DNA of 64,000 bases from Gnetum montanum (lineage: Eukaryota > Streptophyta > Gnetopsida > Gnetales > Gnetaceae), in the NCBI GenBank assembly GCA_015680685.1, contig MNCI01018082.1, positions 251,534 through 315,533 on the forward strand, written 5' to 3'. Both the position numbers and the translations under genes were made by a program. The notes below the pieces were generated by a model, which was given only the letters and a program-made list of their open reading frames with translations, was not told where the DNA came from and ran no database searches. Shown one piece after another: positions 44,020-54,699 of the stretch; position 1 is the stretch's first letter; the number at the start of each line of letters is the position of its first letter.

Positions 44020-46480
44020 TACTATAATAATTTTAAGAAGCACACTACATTTTTATTTTTCTAACATAAAATGTCTACTTCTCATAGGAGCAATTCTTTG
44101 CCCAAGTTTGATGAAGTACATCAACCAGTGCCTCAACAATACCGAGTGGTATATGCTCATGTTGATGAGTATCTATGAAATTTCACCTTCATCCTACACT
44201 AGGATGAATAGTTGTAGTGGCATGACATGGAGGGCAACATTATGTTTTTGTCCTATCGATTTGTTCTTGCAATACTCCAAAAAATGCTTATACGATGGGG
44301 TCTCTAAGGACTTCATGTTGAGTACATGGTGTAGGATAGTGATCCTAAGGATTATCATCCCACTGAGGCACAACATCTCAAGGATTGCCAATTAGAACAA
44401 CATTATGAATCTATGAAGGGAAAAGGATTTAATGATTCCCCATTCCTACTGTGCCAAAAAGATGTTGGAGAACTTCTTTTTTGAGGTTTTTGATTTAGTA
44501 AAATTCCTATCTTTGAATTTGGTGAAGGAGGTCAAAACTAGAATTTGCAATCCATGATTCACAATCCTAGTTTTGGTAAGAATGTATCCAATGAAAAAGA
44601 AGGATCCAAAGAGGCAAGTTAAGGTAGGGATGTGAATAAAAAATAAGATTGTGATCATGGTCACAATCACTAAAGAGGTGGTAGCAGGCACAGTGATGGT
44701 GCTAGTCCTTCTTCCTCTTCGCCTTTGTCATCATCATCTTCTTCTTGTTACTCTGATCATAACCATAGGGGTTGTGATTATGATGGAGGTGATTGACGGG
44801 ACTAAAATGATCAAATGGACCATTAGGCAAGGAAAGACCAAGGATGTGGGCATTCAAGAGAGACACAATGCCATGAATGAAGAGGTAGTAGAGGGCATTA
44901 GAGGCACCAAAATCAAGGCCTTGATGAGCCTTTGTTCTCTACCTAGAGTATGTTAAACACTATAGAGGTAGTACAAATTCCAACAAGGCATGTGAAGGAT
45001 AATTGGATCAAAACTCTAGACATGAACAATATCCCTCAATTCAAAGAGGGATATAACTTAGATCTATAGAACCATCTCCAAGTTTTTCAAGATGCATGTG
45101 CCTTTCAAAATATGGAGAATGAGTGGCAAAAACTGAAGTTGTTCCCAAGGACACTCATTAAAGAAGTAGAAAACTAGTATTGGTCCTTAGAATTGGAATC
45201 TACTAGATGATGGAGTACAATGCTTGAATTGTTCAATGAAAAATATCAAACATACTGTAAAGTGTCCAACTTGAGAAGAAAAATCCAAGGATGAAAACAA
45301 GGAACACACGAACCCTTGGATGCTACCATTAGTCGATACTATTATTTAATGCATAGATGTCCTAGACATGGTTATTCTTAACTGGATCAACTTTGCCACA
45401 TTGTAGATAGGCTTTGATCTAAAATGAAGGGAACTCTTGGCATCTATGCCCAAGGGCAATTGTTAGAATTAAGCACCTATTAGATCCAAAGATTGATTAG
45501 AGTAGGTAGCTAAAGAGGAAGGTGAATTAAGAAAAAGAAAAAGTGTAGAAAAGTATAACTAGGATTCTTCCATTCGTAAGGGAGAGGCTTGATTTTGTGA
45601 TAGTAAGGAAGAATTAGCAGTTGGCGAGGTGGTGAATAGGAAAGCCTTACCACTTCAAAAATTTAATTTGAAATTATGACCAAGGTTGATCAATTATGTG
45701 ACTTCATAGATAGCAAATTTCAAGCTATCCTAAAAATTTCTAAAGAGTCGAAAGAACAAGGTAGTGATTGTGAGTGTAGGAGGCGCAAGGAAGCTAAACA
45801 TGCTTATCAAAGAGGTAAGGGCAAGATTGCTACAATAAAGAACTTTGTGAGAAGTGAATCAAATGGTGATGGTGGATGTGACGTCTGCTAGTATGAACAT
45901 CCTAAGGGATGTTTCCTCATAGTGTCAGACTTATAGGAGTTTTGGGTGTATGCTTTGAATCCATAACTAACACAAAGGTAAACACCTAGACAATTGTCTT
46001 ATTATTAAGGTAATTCTAGGAAGTTCCACTAGTAACAACAATATGATCGAAGTGGAACTCAACCACAATCATATGAGCAATATCAACAATGACAACAACC
46101 ATTGTCATGGGCACTGGTACCACCATGGTAGCAATACCCTTACTGACAACCTGATCGGTATGGGTATTATGTTCAACAACCCTTGTCTCCACATGAATCC
46201 TCTAGTTATGTTTCTACTTTTCAATCTCACTACCACCCTTCTAATTATTATTGAACTCATTCTCTACATGCAAGAAGGAATACCACCTCTCACCCTTATT
46301 CTCCTCATGTTCCTGCACATCTTCCTCCTCCATCTACATAGCTACCACCTACTCCACCTATGTCGGGTGAACTCCCAACTCAACTACAACAACACAATAC
46401 TACCAGGGCCATTAATCTACAACTAGTTCATCAACCAAGTGGTTTAGATACTTGATCAAAGAAAAGACCTTTCTTCCAAC
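44020..46480 (+). pseudogene. Gypsy Gag (decayed)
   Basis: The core at 45015-45510 encodes MNNIPQFKEGYNL, QKLKLFPRTLIKEVEN, MLELFNEKYQTYCKVSNLRR, HEPLDATISRYYYLMHRC and IYAQGQLLEL, closely parallel to the Gag at 35100-37376. The Cys/His cluster near 45877-45912 reads GGCDVC-YEHPKGC with a stop inside it. Tyr-, Asn- and Pro-rich sequence follows to about 46480. Stops are mostly TAG, with some TAA and TGA. Confidence 0.85.
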
Positions 46481-46589
46481 CACACAATCCACCTAAGCCC
46501 TTAAATGCATCTATGGTTAACAACCCTATTCTTCTATCTTTCTCTATATCAAATTCTTTTAAGTCCCATTCAAACCAAACATTGCCCAA

Positions 46590-47000
46590 GATCCATATTG
46601 TGATACTTACTCACACCATATCTAATTGGATCTGTGGTGGAAACCTTCCTAGGAAGTTAGCAAATCCTAGAAGTTCTCTAATCTATTTGAAAATTGTTGG
46701 GAACAAACCATGTAAGGATCTTCTTGATTCTAGTTCTAGCATCAATCTAATCTATCATGAGATGTATACTACATGGAACTTGCTTCCTTTAAAGAAGAGA
46801 AATATTAGATTATAATTGGTAGAACAATGCATTACTATTCCATTGGGACTAGTAGAAGACATTGTGATCACTATCTATGGGTGGTCTTATCCTATTGATT
46901 TCTTAGTGATCAAAGTGGAGAACTACAAAGTGGACTTCCCAATCATCATGGGAAGGGCATGGCTAAGCAACATTGATGCAAAGAATAGAAATTAGAGATC
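46590..47000 (+). pseudogene. Gypsy aspartic protease (decayed)
   Basis: Encodes CKDLLDSSSSINLIYHEMY, where family members have LLDTGSSxNxLP, then ITIPLGLVEDIVI and PIDFLVIKVE with FPIIMGRAWL. The catalytic D-T/S-G has become D-S-S. The same domain lies at 62907-63116 in the third member. It would cut the Gag-Pol precursor. Confidence 0.82.
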
Positions 47001-47479
47001 TTTCCTTGGAAATATCCAAAGAAAGTGCATTTGAAAATATTAAGAAGAAGCAAGTTCCATGCATCATGTATAGTGATACAAGGTGCAATTTTGTACAGAA
47101 ACTTTAGGTAGTGAAATGAGCATCCATCTCTACATGCAAGTAGTGTGCACTAGAAGTAGAAATTCGAAGATGTCTGTATTTAGTAGCCAAGAAATAAGAG
47201 GACACCTAGTGGCTGATTGCTAATTCTGAGAGCAACACACTTTGCATGGAACCAACTAAGAGCCTAACATGTGCACATGTCAAAAGCATGGATGAACTAG
47301 AGCAAGTTCATCACCAACTCTTTGATGATGAAAATGATGATACATATTGGGAAGAGTTGGAAATTCCTTAAAATTTCAAGCAAGAGCCCCTTGAACTAAA
47401 GCCTCTACTAGTCGACATGAAATCTATGTTCTTAAAAAAGGAAAAGTCAATCATAATCAATGCAAATCTTGCTCTAAAA

Positions 47480-48150
47480 TGGAAAAATATGCTATTGAAT
47501 GATGCTAAAAATTGGGAAATAGAATTTGCCTAGTCATATCCTAAACTTACAAGGATTGATCCTAGAATATGCTAGCATTACATCTACACTGATCCAGCCA
47601 TGAAGCCAAAGAGATAGCCATAGAGGCAATTAAAGCCCAAATTAAAGAAAATCATCAAGAGGGAAATTGAACAACTCCTCAAGATAGGGTTTATCTGTCC
47701 CATTGCAGATAATGATTGGGTTAGTCCACTCATTATTGTGCCCAAGAAAGGTGGCAAGTGATGGGTCTACATTGATTTTTAGTTGTTAAATATGGCAACA
47801 TTCAAGGATCACTTTCTATTGCCATTTGTTGATTAGGTATTAGACATAATATCCGAGTACTGCTACTATAGTTTTTTGGATGGTTATAGTGGCTATTACC
47901 AAATCTAGATCACATTAGAGGACTAAACCAAAACAACATTTACAAGTCTTTGGGGAACTTTTGCATATCGTAAGATGCCTTTTGGTTTGTGTAATGCCCC
48001 TGCTACATTCCAACATCTGGTTCTAAGCATTTTTCAATATAAAATTGGTAGTGGTATGGAAGTCTTCATGGATGAATTCTCCACCTATAGAGCTACATTT
48101 TAGTAAGTCTTGGACCACCTTAGTAAAGTGTTAAAATGAAGTGTTGAAAC
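47480..48150 (+). pseudogene. Gypsy reverse transcriptase (decayed)
   Basis: In order: IKREIEQLLKIGFI, VSPLIIVPKKGGK near 47720-47760, YIDF, LDGYSGYYQI near 47875-47910, TFAYRKMPFGLCNAPATFQ near 47960-48015, and the catalytic box as VFMDEFS at 48062-48082. Related elements have FMDDFS, so the second catalytic aspartate is now glutamate. Stops replace glutamine codons at several conserved places. Confidence 0.9.
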
Positions 48151-48870
48151 AAACTTGTGGCTCAATTGGTAGAAAAGTCACCTGATGATCCAAGAAGACA
48201 TTCCTTGAACATATTGGTCACTAGCTATTATCGATAATTCATAAAGAATTTCTCTAAGATCACAAACCACTGGTGGAGCTAACATAGAAAGATGCTCCAT
48301 TTTTTATGATAGTAAAATATGAACAAGCATTCCAACAGTTGAAAGAGAAACTTGTAGAAACTCCAATCCTACAAGCACCCAACTAGTCTAGAATATTTCA
48401 TGTTATGAAAAATGCATCGAATTATGCCTTGAGAGCTATGCTTCCATAGGTGGATGAAAAGAAACATATATATTATATCCACTACACTAGGTAAAGCATT
48501 ATGGGTGCACAATTAAACTACACGACCATAGAAAAAAATTAATGATAATGGTGTTTGCTCTAGAAAAGTTCAAGCATTATCTACTTGGATACAAGGTTTT
48601 TGTGCACATAGACCATAGCACCATCCACTTCTTTATGAATAAGACAACAATGAGTCCCAATGTCATATGGTGGCTAGTAATCATATAGAAATTTGATCTT
48701 ATGATGGTAGATTGGAATGACACTGAGAATGTGATTGTTGATCACTTGTCTCAGTTACGATGGGACAATAAAGAGGAGGAGAGCCAACTATTTCATATGT
48801 TTCTTAACAAACTCCTCATTGTCAAGGCTATAACTAAAAATTTTCCCAATCAACCTAATTAGGATGATGA
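48150..48870 (+). pseudogene. Gypsy RNase H (decayed)
   Basis: Recognisable phrases are FVKDAPF-like sequence near 48290, EQAFQQLKEKLVETPIL near 48320-48370, MVFALEKFKHYLLGYKVFVHIDH near 48547-48615, and VIVDHLSQL near 48730-48760, the usual end of the gypsy RNase H and the link to integrase. Several stops interrupt it. Confidence 0.85.
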
Positions 48871-48879
48871 CATTCTCAC

Positions 48880-50160
48880 CTATCTTCTTACCTAAGAGAT
48901 GTCATAAGGGTTGGACCACCATAAGAAACAATAGTTTATTCACTAGGTAAAATGCTTCATGGAGATCAATGGACATCTCTATAAGGTGTGTGTCAATGGC
49001 CTAGTTTGTTGGTGTGTCCTTGATGCTGATCAACTGCACATTCTCCAAGATGCTCATGGAGGTCCTTGTGAAGGCCACTATGTTGGAAGACACATGGCCA
49101 TTAAGATCTTGATGGCAGGGTACTATTGACCAACAATTTTTAGGGTTTCTCATTAATATGTCCACTCTTGTGATCACTACCAACAAGATGGTGTAATGAC
49201 TTCTTGAATGGAGGGACCTCAATAATGGATTTAACCACTAGAACCCTTTGACATTTGAGGCATTGATTTCATGGATCCCATCATGCCTATGTCAAATGGA
49301 AATGCATACATCATAGTTGTTGTTGACTATTGTAGGAAATGGGTAGAAGAAGTAGCCATCATCGACCGTACATCTTCTATTGCTATTTGGTTTATGCAAC
49401 AAAATGTTGTAAACAAGTTTGTGTGCCACATGCATTAATTTCTGATAATGGAACTCACTTTATGGGCACTACCTTTCAGAAGCTCATTTGATGCCTAGGG
49501 GTTGAACATAAAGTCACAACACCCTAACATCCCCAAGCCAATGGTTAAGTTGAGGTTACCAATAGGGAAATCAAAAGAATTTTAACAAGAACTATTAGCA
49601 AATGTAGGAAAGACTAGAGCACGAAACTCAATGATGCCCTTTGGACCTACTTCTCAACATGGAAACTTTCTATAGGCTATTCTCCCTATGAGCTTATGTA
49701 TGGAAAATTACCAACACTTCTTATTCAATTTAAGCTTTGTACACTTTTAGTAACTTGTGACCTTGACCTTAACTTGAGTCNCTTCTTATTCAATTCAATC
49801 TTTGTACACTTTTAGTAACTTGTGACCTTGACCTTAACTTGAGTCTAGAATAAATAGAAAGATTAATGAATCTTAACTTGCTAAAAAAAAATCAATCGTT
49901 GGTCCTATCATCTAACAAGTTGCACAAGGCATATAACAAAAAGTGACATGACCTTAAAATCAGAAAAGTTAAACTCTAACTAGGAGATAAGGTTCTCTAC
50001 TAGAACCCCACACATGTATATCAATGAACTAAGTTCCAAACATTGTGGGAAGGACCTTATATAATTTATAAAAAATTTTCTTCTAAGGCCATGAAGATCT
50101 ACAAACTTGAGAGCCTAGACAAGAAATAGCTAGTCAACATACAACAAGTCAAACCTCTCC
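48880..50160 (+). pseudogene. Gypsy integrase (decayed)
   Basis: The zinc-binding region near 49010-49190 reads LQDAHGGPCEGHYVGRHMA, KILMAGYY and HSCDHYQQDG, so the second cysteine of the CxxC pair is now Tyr. The core starts GIDFMDPIMPMSNGNAYIIV near 49259-49320 and continues with DYCRKWVEE. A later part is shifted out of frame (49430-49700). A single-N join at 49781 lies within it. Confidence 0.85.
49717..49845. other. 64-bp direct duplicate joined by a single N
   Basis: 49717-49780 and 49782-49845 are almost identical (CTTCTTATTCAAT...CTTGAGTC), with an N at 49781. It is probably an uncollapsed overlap of contigs. Confidence 0.88.
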
Positions 50161-52245
50161 ATGAGCATAAGCCAACAAATGCAACAAACGCCTCATCAGA
50201 TGAACAACCATGCTCAATATTTCGGATCTCCTCCTTTCAACTTAGTCATAGGGGAGATGGCCATCTATGCTAAGGATATAAGTGGCTACTCAATTTTTCA
50301 CCCTTTATGTTTTACACATTTGTTTTTGCAACTTTTTGTTTTACACATTCTTTATTTTACATTTTCTTATTTTCATGTTATTGATCTTTTTTAATTTTTA
50401 TTTTACAACATTGTTAGTACATTTGCTATTTCTTGGATATTTTACACCTTCTTTTATATTTTCTTTTATTCTAGCATGATTTTCTAACCTTTGTTAATAA
50501 GTGCTAGGCATAGTGGTAATTCATTACTTGTTGGTGGTATGTACTATTTTGTTATTTGATTGTTGTTGTATGAATTCTAGCTTTGAATTTTATTACTGAT
50601 AATGAGGACATGGTTTCTTTTTATGCCATAGGTAGTGAGTCCATAATATCCACCCATCCATGAACTCTATGATTTTCCTTGTTCTAGAAATGTGTAGTTT
50701 CCTTTTCATTAATAAAACTATAATGAATTTGTGACTTTGGTAGTTTCTGGAATTGGAAAGGATTCAAAGTTTTGAATAGGCTATGCCTTCAAGGGTATTT
50801 GGTATTTTTTTTTATCTTTCTACTTACTGGGGTGCATGTGTGTTTTCATGGATTTCTTACCATTCTATGTTGACTAATAAAAGAAAGTTGAATAAGTCTT
50901 TGCATGGTGTGGTTCTCATTTAAAAGAAAAAGAAACAAGCAATTGGAATTCAAAGCACACACCTTAGATAAAATAAATCAACTACAAGCATTGGTTATGG
51001 GACTAGAAAGACATGCTACCCATGCCTAAAGGTCCCCTTTAACTAAGGCCCTTCCTGATGTCATAATTTTCTTTTCTTCTCTAATAAGGAATGGTTGTTA
51101 TTCTGTGGAAGCACTCTTGTATTTCCGCGTGGGGTGTCGGGGGTGGAAATGGGGGGTAGGGGGGTAGGAGGTGGGCGTAGATTGGTCTTAGAATGATGAT
51201 GCAAAGTCAAACATGGTTGGTTTTGGTTTTGACTAAGGATGGATCTTATCAAGTCATTTAACCATCAAATTCACAAGGGGCTTCATGTGACCTTAATTAG
51301 GAACTTCATTACACTTTCTCTCATCCATATATGCTTTCCATGTTTCACCTCACTACTAGTTTCATGTTCTTGTTCAATGTCCTGGTTTGAAGTGTTGAAA
51401 TTCTTAGGTAGTTTCTTCCAAATTTTTGTACTTAATCTTCTATAACCATTAATCATCCATGGGGCCCACAAACTCCTTGGTTTCATGTTATGCAAGGACA
51501 ATAAAAGGCATGTACCTACTTTGGGGAGGACCCACTTGCATGTCTTTTGGTTTGGCTAGTTAAGTTCTTTATCCTTAGACACTCTTATAATCAAATCCTT
51601 TTTCTTTTACCTCATCAATGACATTCAATTGTGCACATCTTCACAATGTTTTTTTAGTAAAACCTTTTATTCTTACTATTGTAAATTCTTACACCCTCTT
51701 CAAGCATTTCATCTTGTTTGAACTTTTTCAAATTTAATGGACTGCTTATCTATTTTACCCTATTTTTCATTCTTCTTGCTAACACTACTGAAGGAATCAA
51801 TCTATCAAAATCACAACCTATTCAAGTGTAACCACCAATAAGACAAGGTGCTTAATAGCCATGTGTTACACATTACATACTAATTCATGATTCTATTGTG
51901 ATTGTAGTGGGAAGCATGGATTGGAAGTAGGAGTATCCTCACAAAGGAAGTAGTAGTGGTAGTACCACATGATAAGGACTCTTCATGATTGTTCAATCTT
52001 CTTCCTTACTCTTCAGCTACTAGAGGGTTGGATGTCAATTTTGTCCAAGGTATCTCTTCTCTTGTCATGAACATCCAATTTTGTAAAAGATTGTAATTCA
52101 TACACTCAAGCACTTGGAATCTATTTGTTCCATCTAAGTTAGTTTGTATGTCAATCAATAATTCCATACCTTTCTAATATCTTGTAAGGAACTTGTTCCT
52201 CCTCTCTCTCACTCAAGGATGAGTTTTCATTCAATCATGGAGGTA
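50161..52245 (+). other. Untranslated region between pol and 3' LTR of the 10-kb gypsy element
   Basis: No protein is recognised. It carries the family's conserved blocks: AGTCTTTGCATGGTGTGGTTCTCA near 50894-50920, followed by a purine run, and the 'ctacaagcattggttatgg...aactaaggcccttcc' block at 50982-51055. A G-rich tract lies at 51133-51176. A polypurine-like CATGGAGGTA at 52236-52245 precedes the 3' LTR. The extra coding region of the third member is absent here. Confidence 0.75.
51133..51176 (+). other. G-rich tract with G-quadruplex potential
   Basis: It contains GTCGGGGGTGG, then AATGGGGGGTAGGGGGGTAG and GAGGTGGG: at least three runs of five or six G and further shorter runs within 45 bases. 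In the third member the matching place (58700-58725) has no such G-runs. Confidence 0.8.
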
Positions 52246-53069
52246 TGATGAATCATGTTTTTACTGGATTTGACATCAGATATCTGATATCCCAATGTTG
52301 GAGCCCAAGATGTGATGTCGAATATCTAATATTGCAGGGTATATGTCAGCCTATGAATATAGTGCTTGGGCTCACAATTTTGATATTAGTTTTTTTCATA
52401 GATAGTAAAGCTCTTTCAGTTTGTTTTCTCTGGAATTAGAATATTTTCTAAGTGCCCATAGAAAGAGTCTTTGTGTGTACAAATCTTTGTTCGGATACTG
52501 AAGTACCTAAGTATAGTAGTGTGATAGGAATAAAGAAGACTTCTTTTGATCATCCTTGTAGCACTGAAAATAGATTAATGTTTACTTGATGCATTTAATA
52601 TTCATGCACTTTAGTTAAGAAAGTAATTTCTAGTTGTTAATAAACATAAGCACAACTACTTCAAGCATACATATAGCGTTTGATAAACTAGAAATGCTTA
52701 ATGTTTGGTAACCTAGTAGTGCTATATGCATTCAAGATGTGTCCAAGAGAGTGGGAATGGATACTTGTGTTAGGCTAGCTAGGTAGTAGAATAATTAGAT
52801 ATTAAATTCCTCTACCTTCCATTCTTATTATAGGTGATTAAACTTACAAAACATAAAATGATAAAAATCATGTGCCTCAATTACACTTAAACAATATCCT
52901 TGAACTTCATAAGTGTAGTTGGGAAGGAAAAAAACATTCTTAACTCCCATTTCACTTCTTAGAGAATTAGTGCACTACCTAACTATAGGTCCATGGAATT
53001 TGACCAAATCACATGTGAACACCTTAGTGATTCGTATAGTTGTACATAGGGGTACCTTGTCGCTCATCA
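52246..53069 (+). repeat. 3' LTR of the 10-kb gypsy element
   Basis: 824 bp, partner of 43051-43910, ending GCTCATCA, then CATGT. Confidence 0.93.
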
Positions 53070-53074
53070 CATGT

Positions 53075-53558
53075 TTACTATTAGAATTATGAAACTAGTA
53101 CACTATTGGATGTACCAAGTATCTAGTCACAAAGATTACTAAGCTAGCATCAGTCTAATGCTCAAGATCAAGTTGTACTCATTCCAGAAATGATTTGACA
53201 TACAAGGAAGTGTAAATGTTATGCTAAGAGAACTTCAAATATTAAAGAAAAGTAAATGAAAAACAATAAATCTAATCTAAGTTAAAGTGTTGTAATATGA
53301 ATGAACCAATCTCAATATTTATTATTGTTCATGGATACATCTAGGCGTAACCAATCAAATAAATACTCCAAATGACTAACTTGGGCACATGTTATAGGAA
53401 CTTATTGATTACTACAAGAAATGAAACATGAAAGTAACAAAGCCTAGCTCCTATAGACTAAAATTATGATCTTTTCAACATCCTAATGCTAATATTTATA
53501 GGTAAGAACTAACTAGGTGATGTCATAGCCAATGGATTATAATTTTCATTATTCATCA
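53075..53558 (-). repeat. Gypsy LTR, second half, after the nested insertion
   Basis: Continues 42715-43050. It ends ATTCATCA at 53558. Phrases such as 'aatctaatctaagttaaagtgttg', 'gaaccaatctcaat' and 'tatttataggt' match the right part of 31577-32580. Confidence 0.85.
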
Positions 53559-53572
53559 ATCCCAAGACAAGG

Positions 53573-54471
53573 TGATGAGTGGTAAGTATACCCCATGCTC
53601 AACCATATGAATTACAATCATTCACATGAAATCCAGTTGAATTCCATAGACCTTAAGTTCCTAAGTATGCTGGTTCTAGAAAGTGAAATCTAATCATGAT
53701 GATTGTTGTCTTCCAAACTACACTTCTGAAGCTTAGTTATATGGTTAAGTGTAATTAGGGCACATGATTTTTATTATTTTATATTTTATTTTCCTATGAT
53801 TGATAACAAGTTAAATTAAATTTATTAACCAGTTTAACCAATTTAACTAATCTAATTGCTAATTAATAACTAACTATCCTAACATAAGCACCTAGTCCCA
53901 CTTTTTGTACACATCCTGGATGCATACAACACTACTAGGTTACCAAGCATTAAGTGCTTTTGGGATTACCAAGCATTGTATGTTATGATCAAAGCAATCG
54001 TACTTATGTGTTTAATCTATTTATGTTAATTAGTTAATTAAAGTCTTACTTAACTTCATTAATTATGTAATTAATGAAAATGGTAAATGTAGAAATAAAT
54101 CATTAATCTATTCCAAGGGCTAGAAGGTTTGATAAAAAGGCTTATTTTTATTTCTATTCACACTGGTGTGCTCATGTACATCAGTGCTCGAATAAAGATC
54201 CATACACTTTCTAACTCCTATTGTAGGCACTTAGAAAAAATATTCTAACTTTCAAATGACAAAACTGCAAAAGCTCTGCTAGAACTATGAAAAAACCTCC
54301 ATAAACACGGTGGGTGAACATGTATTTATAGACTTTATTTTGGAGCTGCATTAATGAGGGCCCATAAACATAGAAAATGCTACATTGACAAGATAGCACC
54401 ATGTAGATGAGGCTTATCGATGAGGCCATGTCAATGGGGGCCCATCTACATGACTCTTTGACACTTCACCA
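53573..54471 (-). repeat. 3' LTR of the third gypsy element
   Basis: About 899 bp from TGATGAGTGG to TTCACCA, with a minus-strand TATA box (TATAAATA) near 54330-54337. The edge is set by the purine tract (GTTGTGGAGATT on the minus strand) that follows, and by alignment with 31577-32580. The partner LTR lies beyond 64000. Confidence 0.85.
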
Positions 54472-54699
54472 AATCTCCACAACTAAATGAAAAGTTGTCC
54501 TTGAGTTCCTTTACACAATTGGGAAGGTATGGGATTATTGATTGCCTCTTGACATGACAAACTAATACAACAAAACTAACAACAAAATTGAGTGCCCAAG
54601 TATATAGATTGACATCATTACAAAATTTTTGGTATTAATGACACAAAATTTAACATCATGACATGAATTCTCAAATTGGATGGCACATCTTCTAATGGA

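Larger units (their letters stand above)
43051..53069 (+). mobile_element. Ty3/gypsy LTR retrotransposon, full structure, decayed
   Basis: LTRs at 43051-43910 (860 bp) and 52246-53069 (824 bp) begin TGATGAATCATG and end CATCA. Perfect 5-bp duplications CATGT lie at 43046-43050 and 53070-53074. The interior runs gag, protease, reverse transcriptase, RNase H, integrase, which is the Ty3/gypsy order, followed by about 2 kb of untranslated sequence. No chromodomain was recognised after integrase. Together with the tRNA-Asp type primer site this suggests the Athila/Tat side of plant gypsy elements (inference). All frames carry many stops. It is inserted inside another member's LTR, so it is younger than that one. 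Confidence 0.95.

Noticed and set aside
44651-44956. 101-codon plus-strand frame rich in Met, Val and Ile
   Set aside because: It is an out-of-phase frame in the Gag region of the 10-kb gypsy element.
53573-54471. Pairing this LTR with 42715-53558 as one element
   Set aside because: The 42715 LTR has its primer site and gag remnant on its left side, so it is a 5' LTR of a separate minus-strand element. The 53573 LTR has a purine tract on its right and is a 3' LTR.
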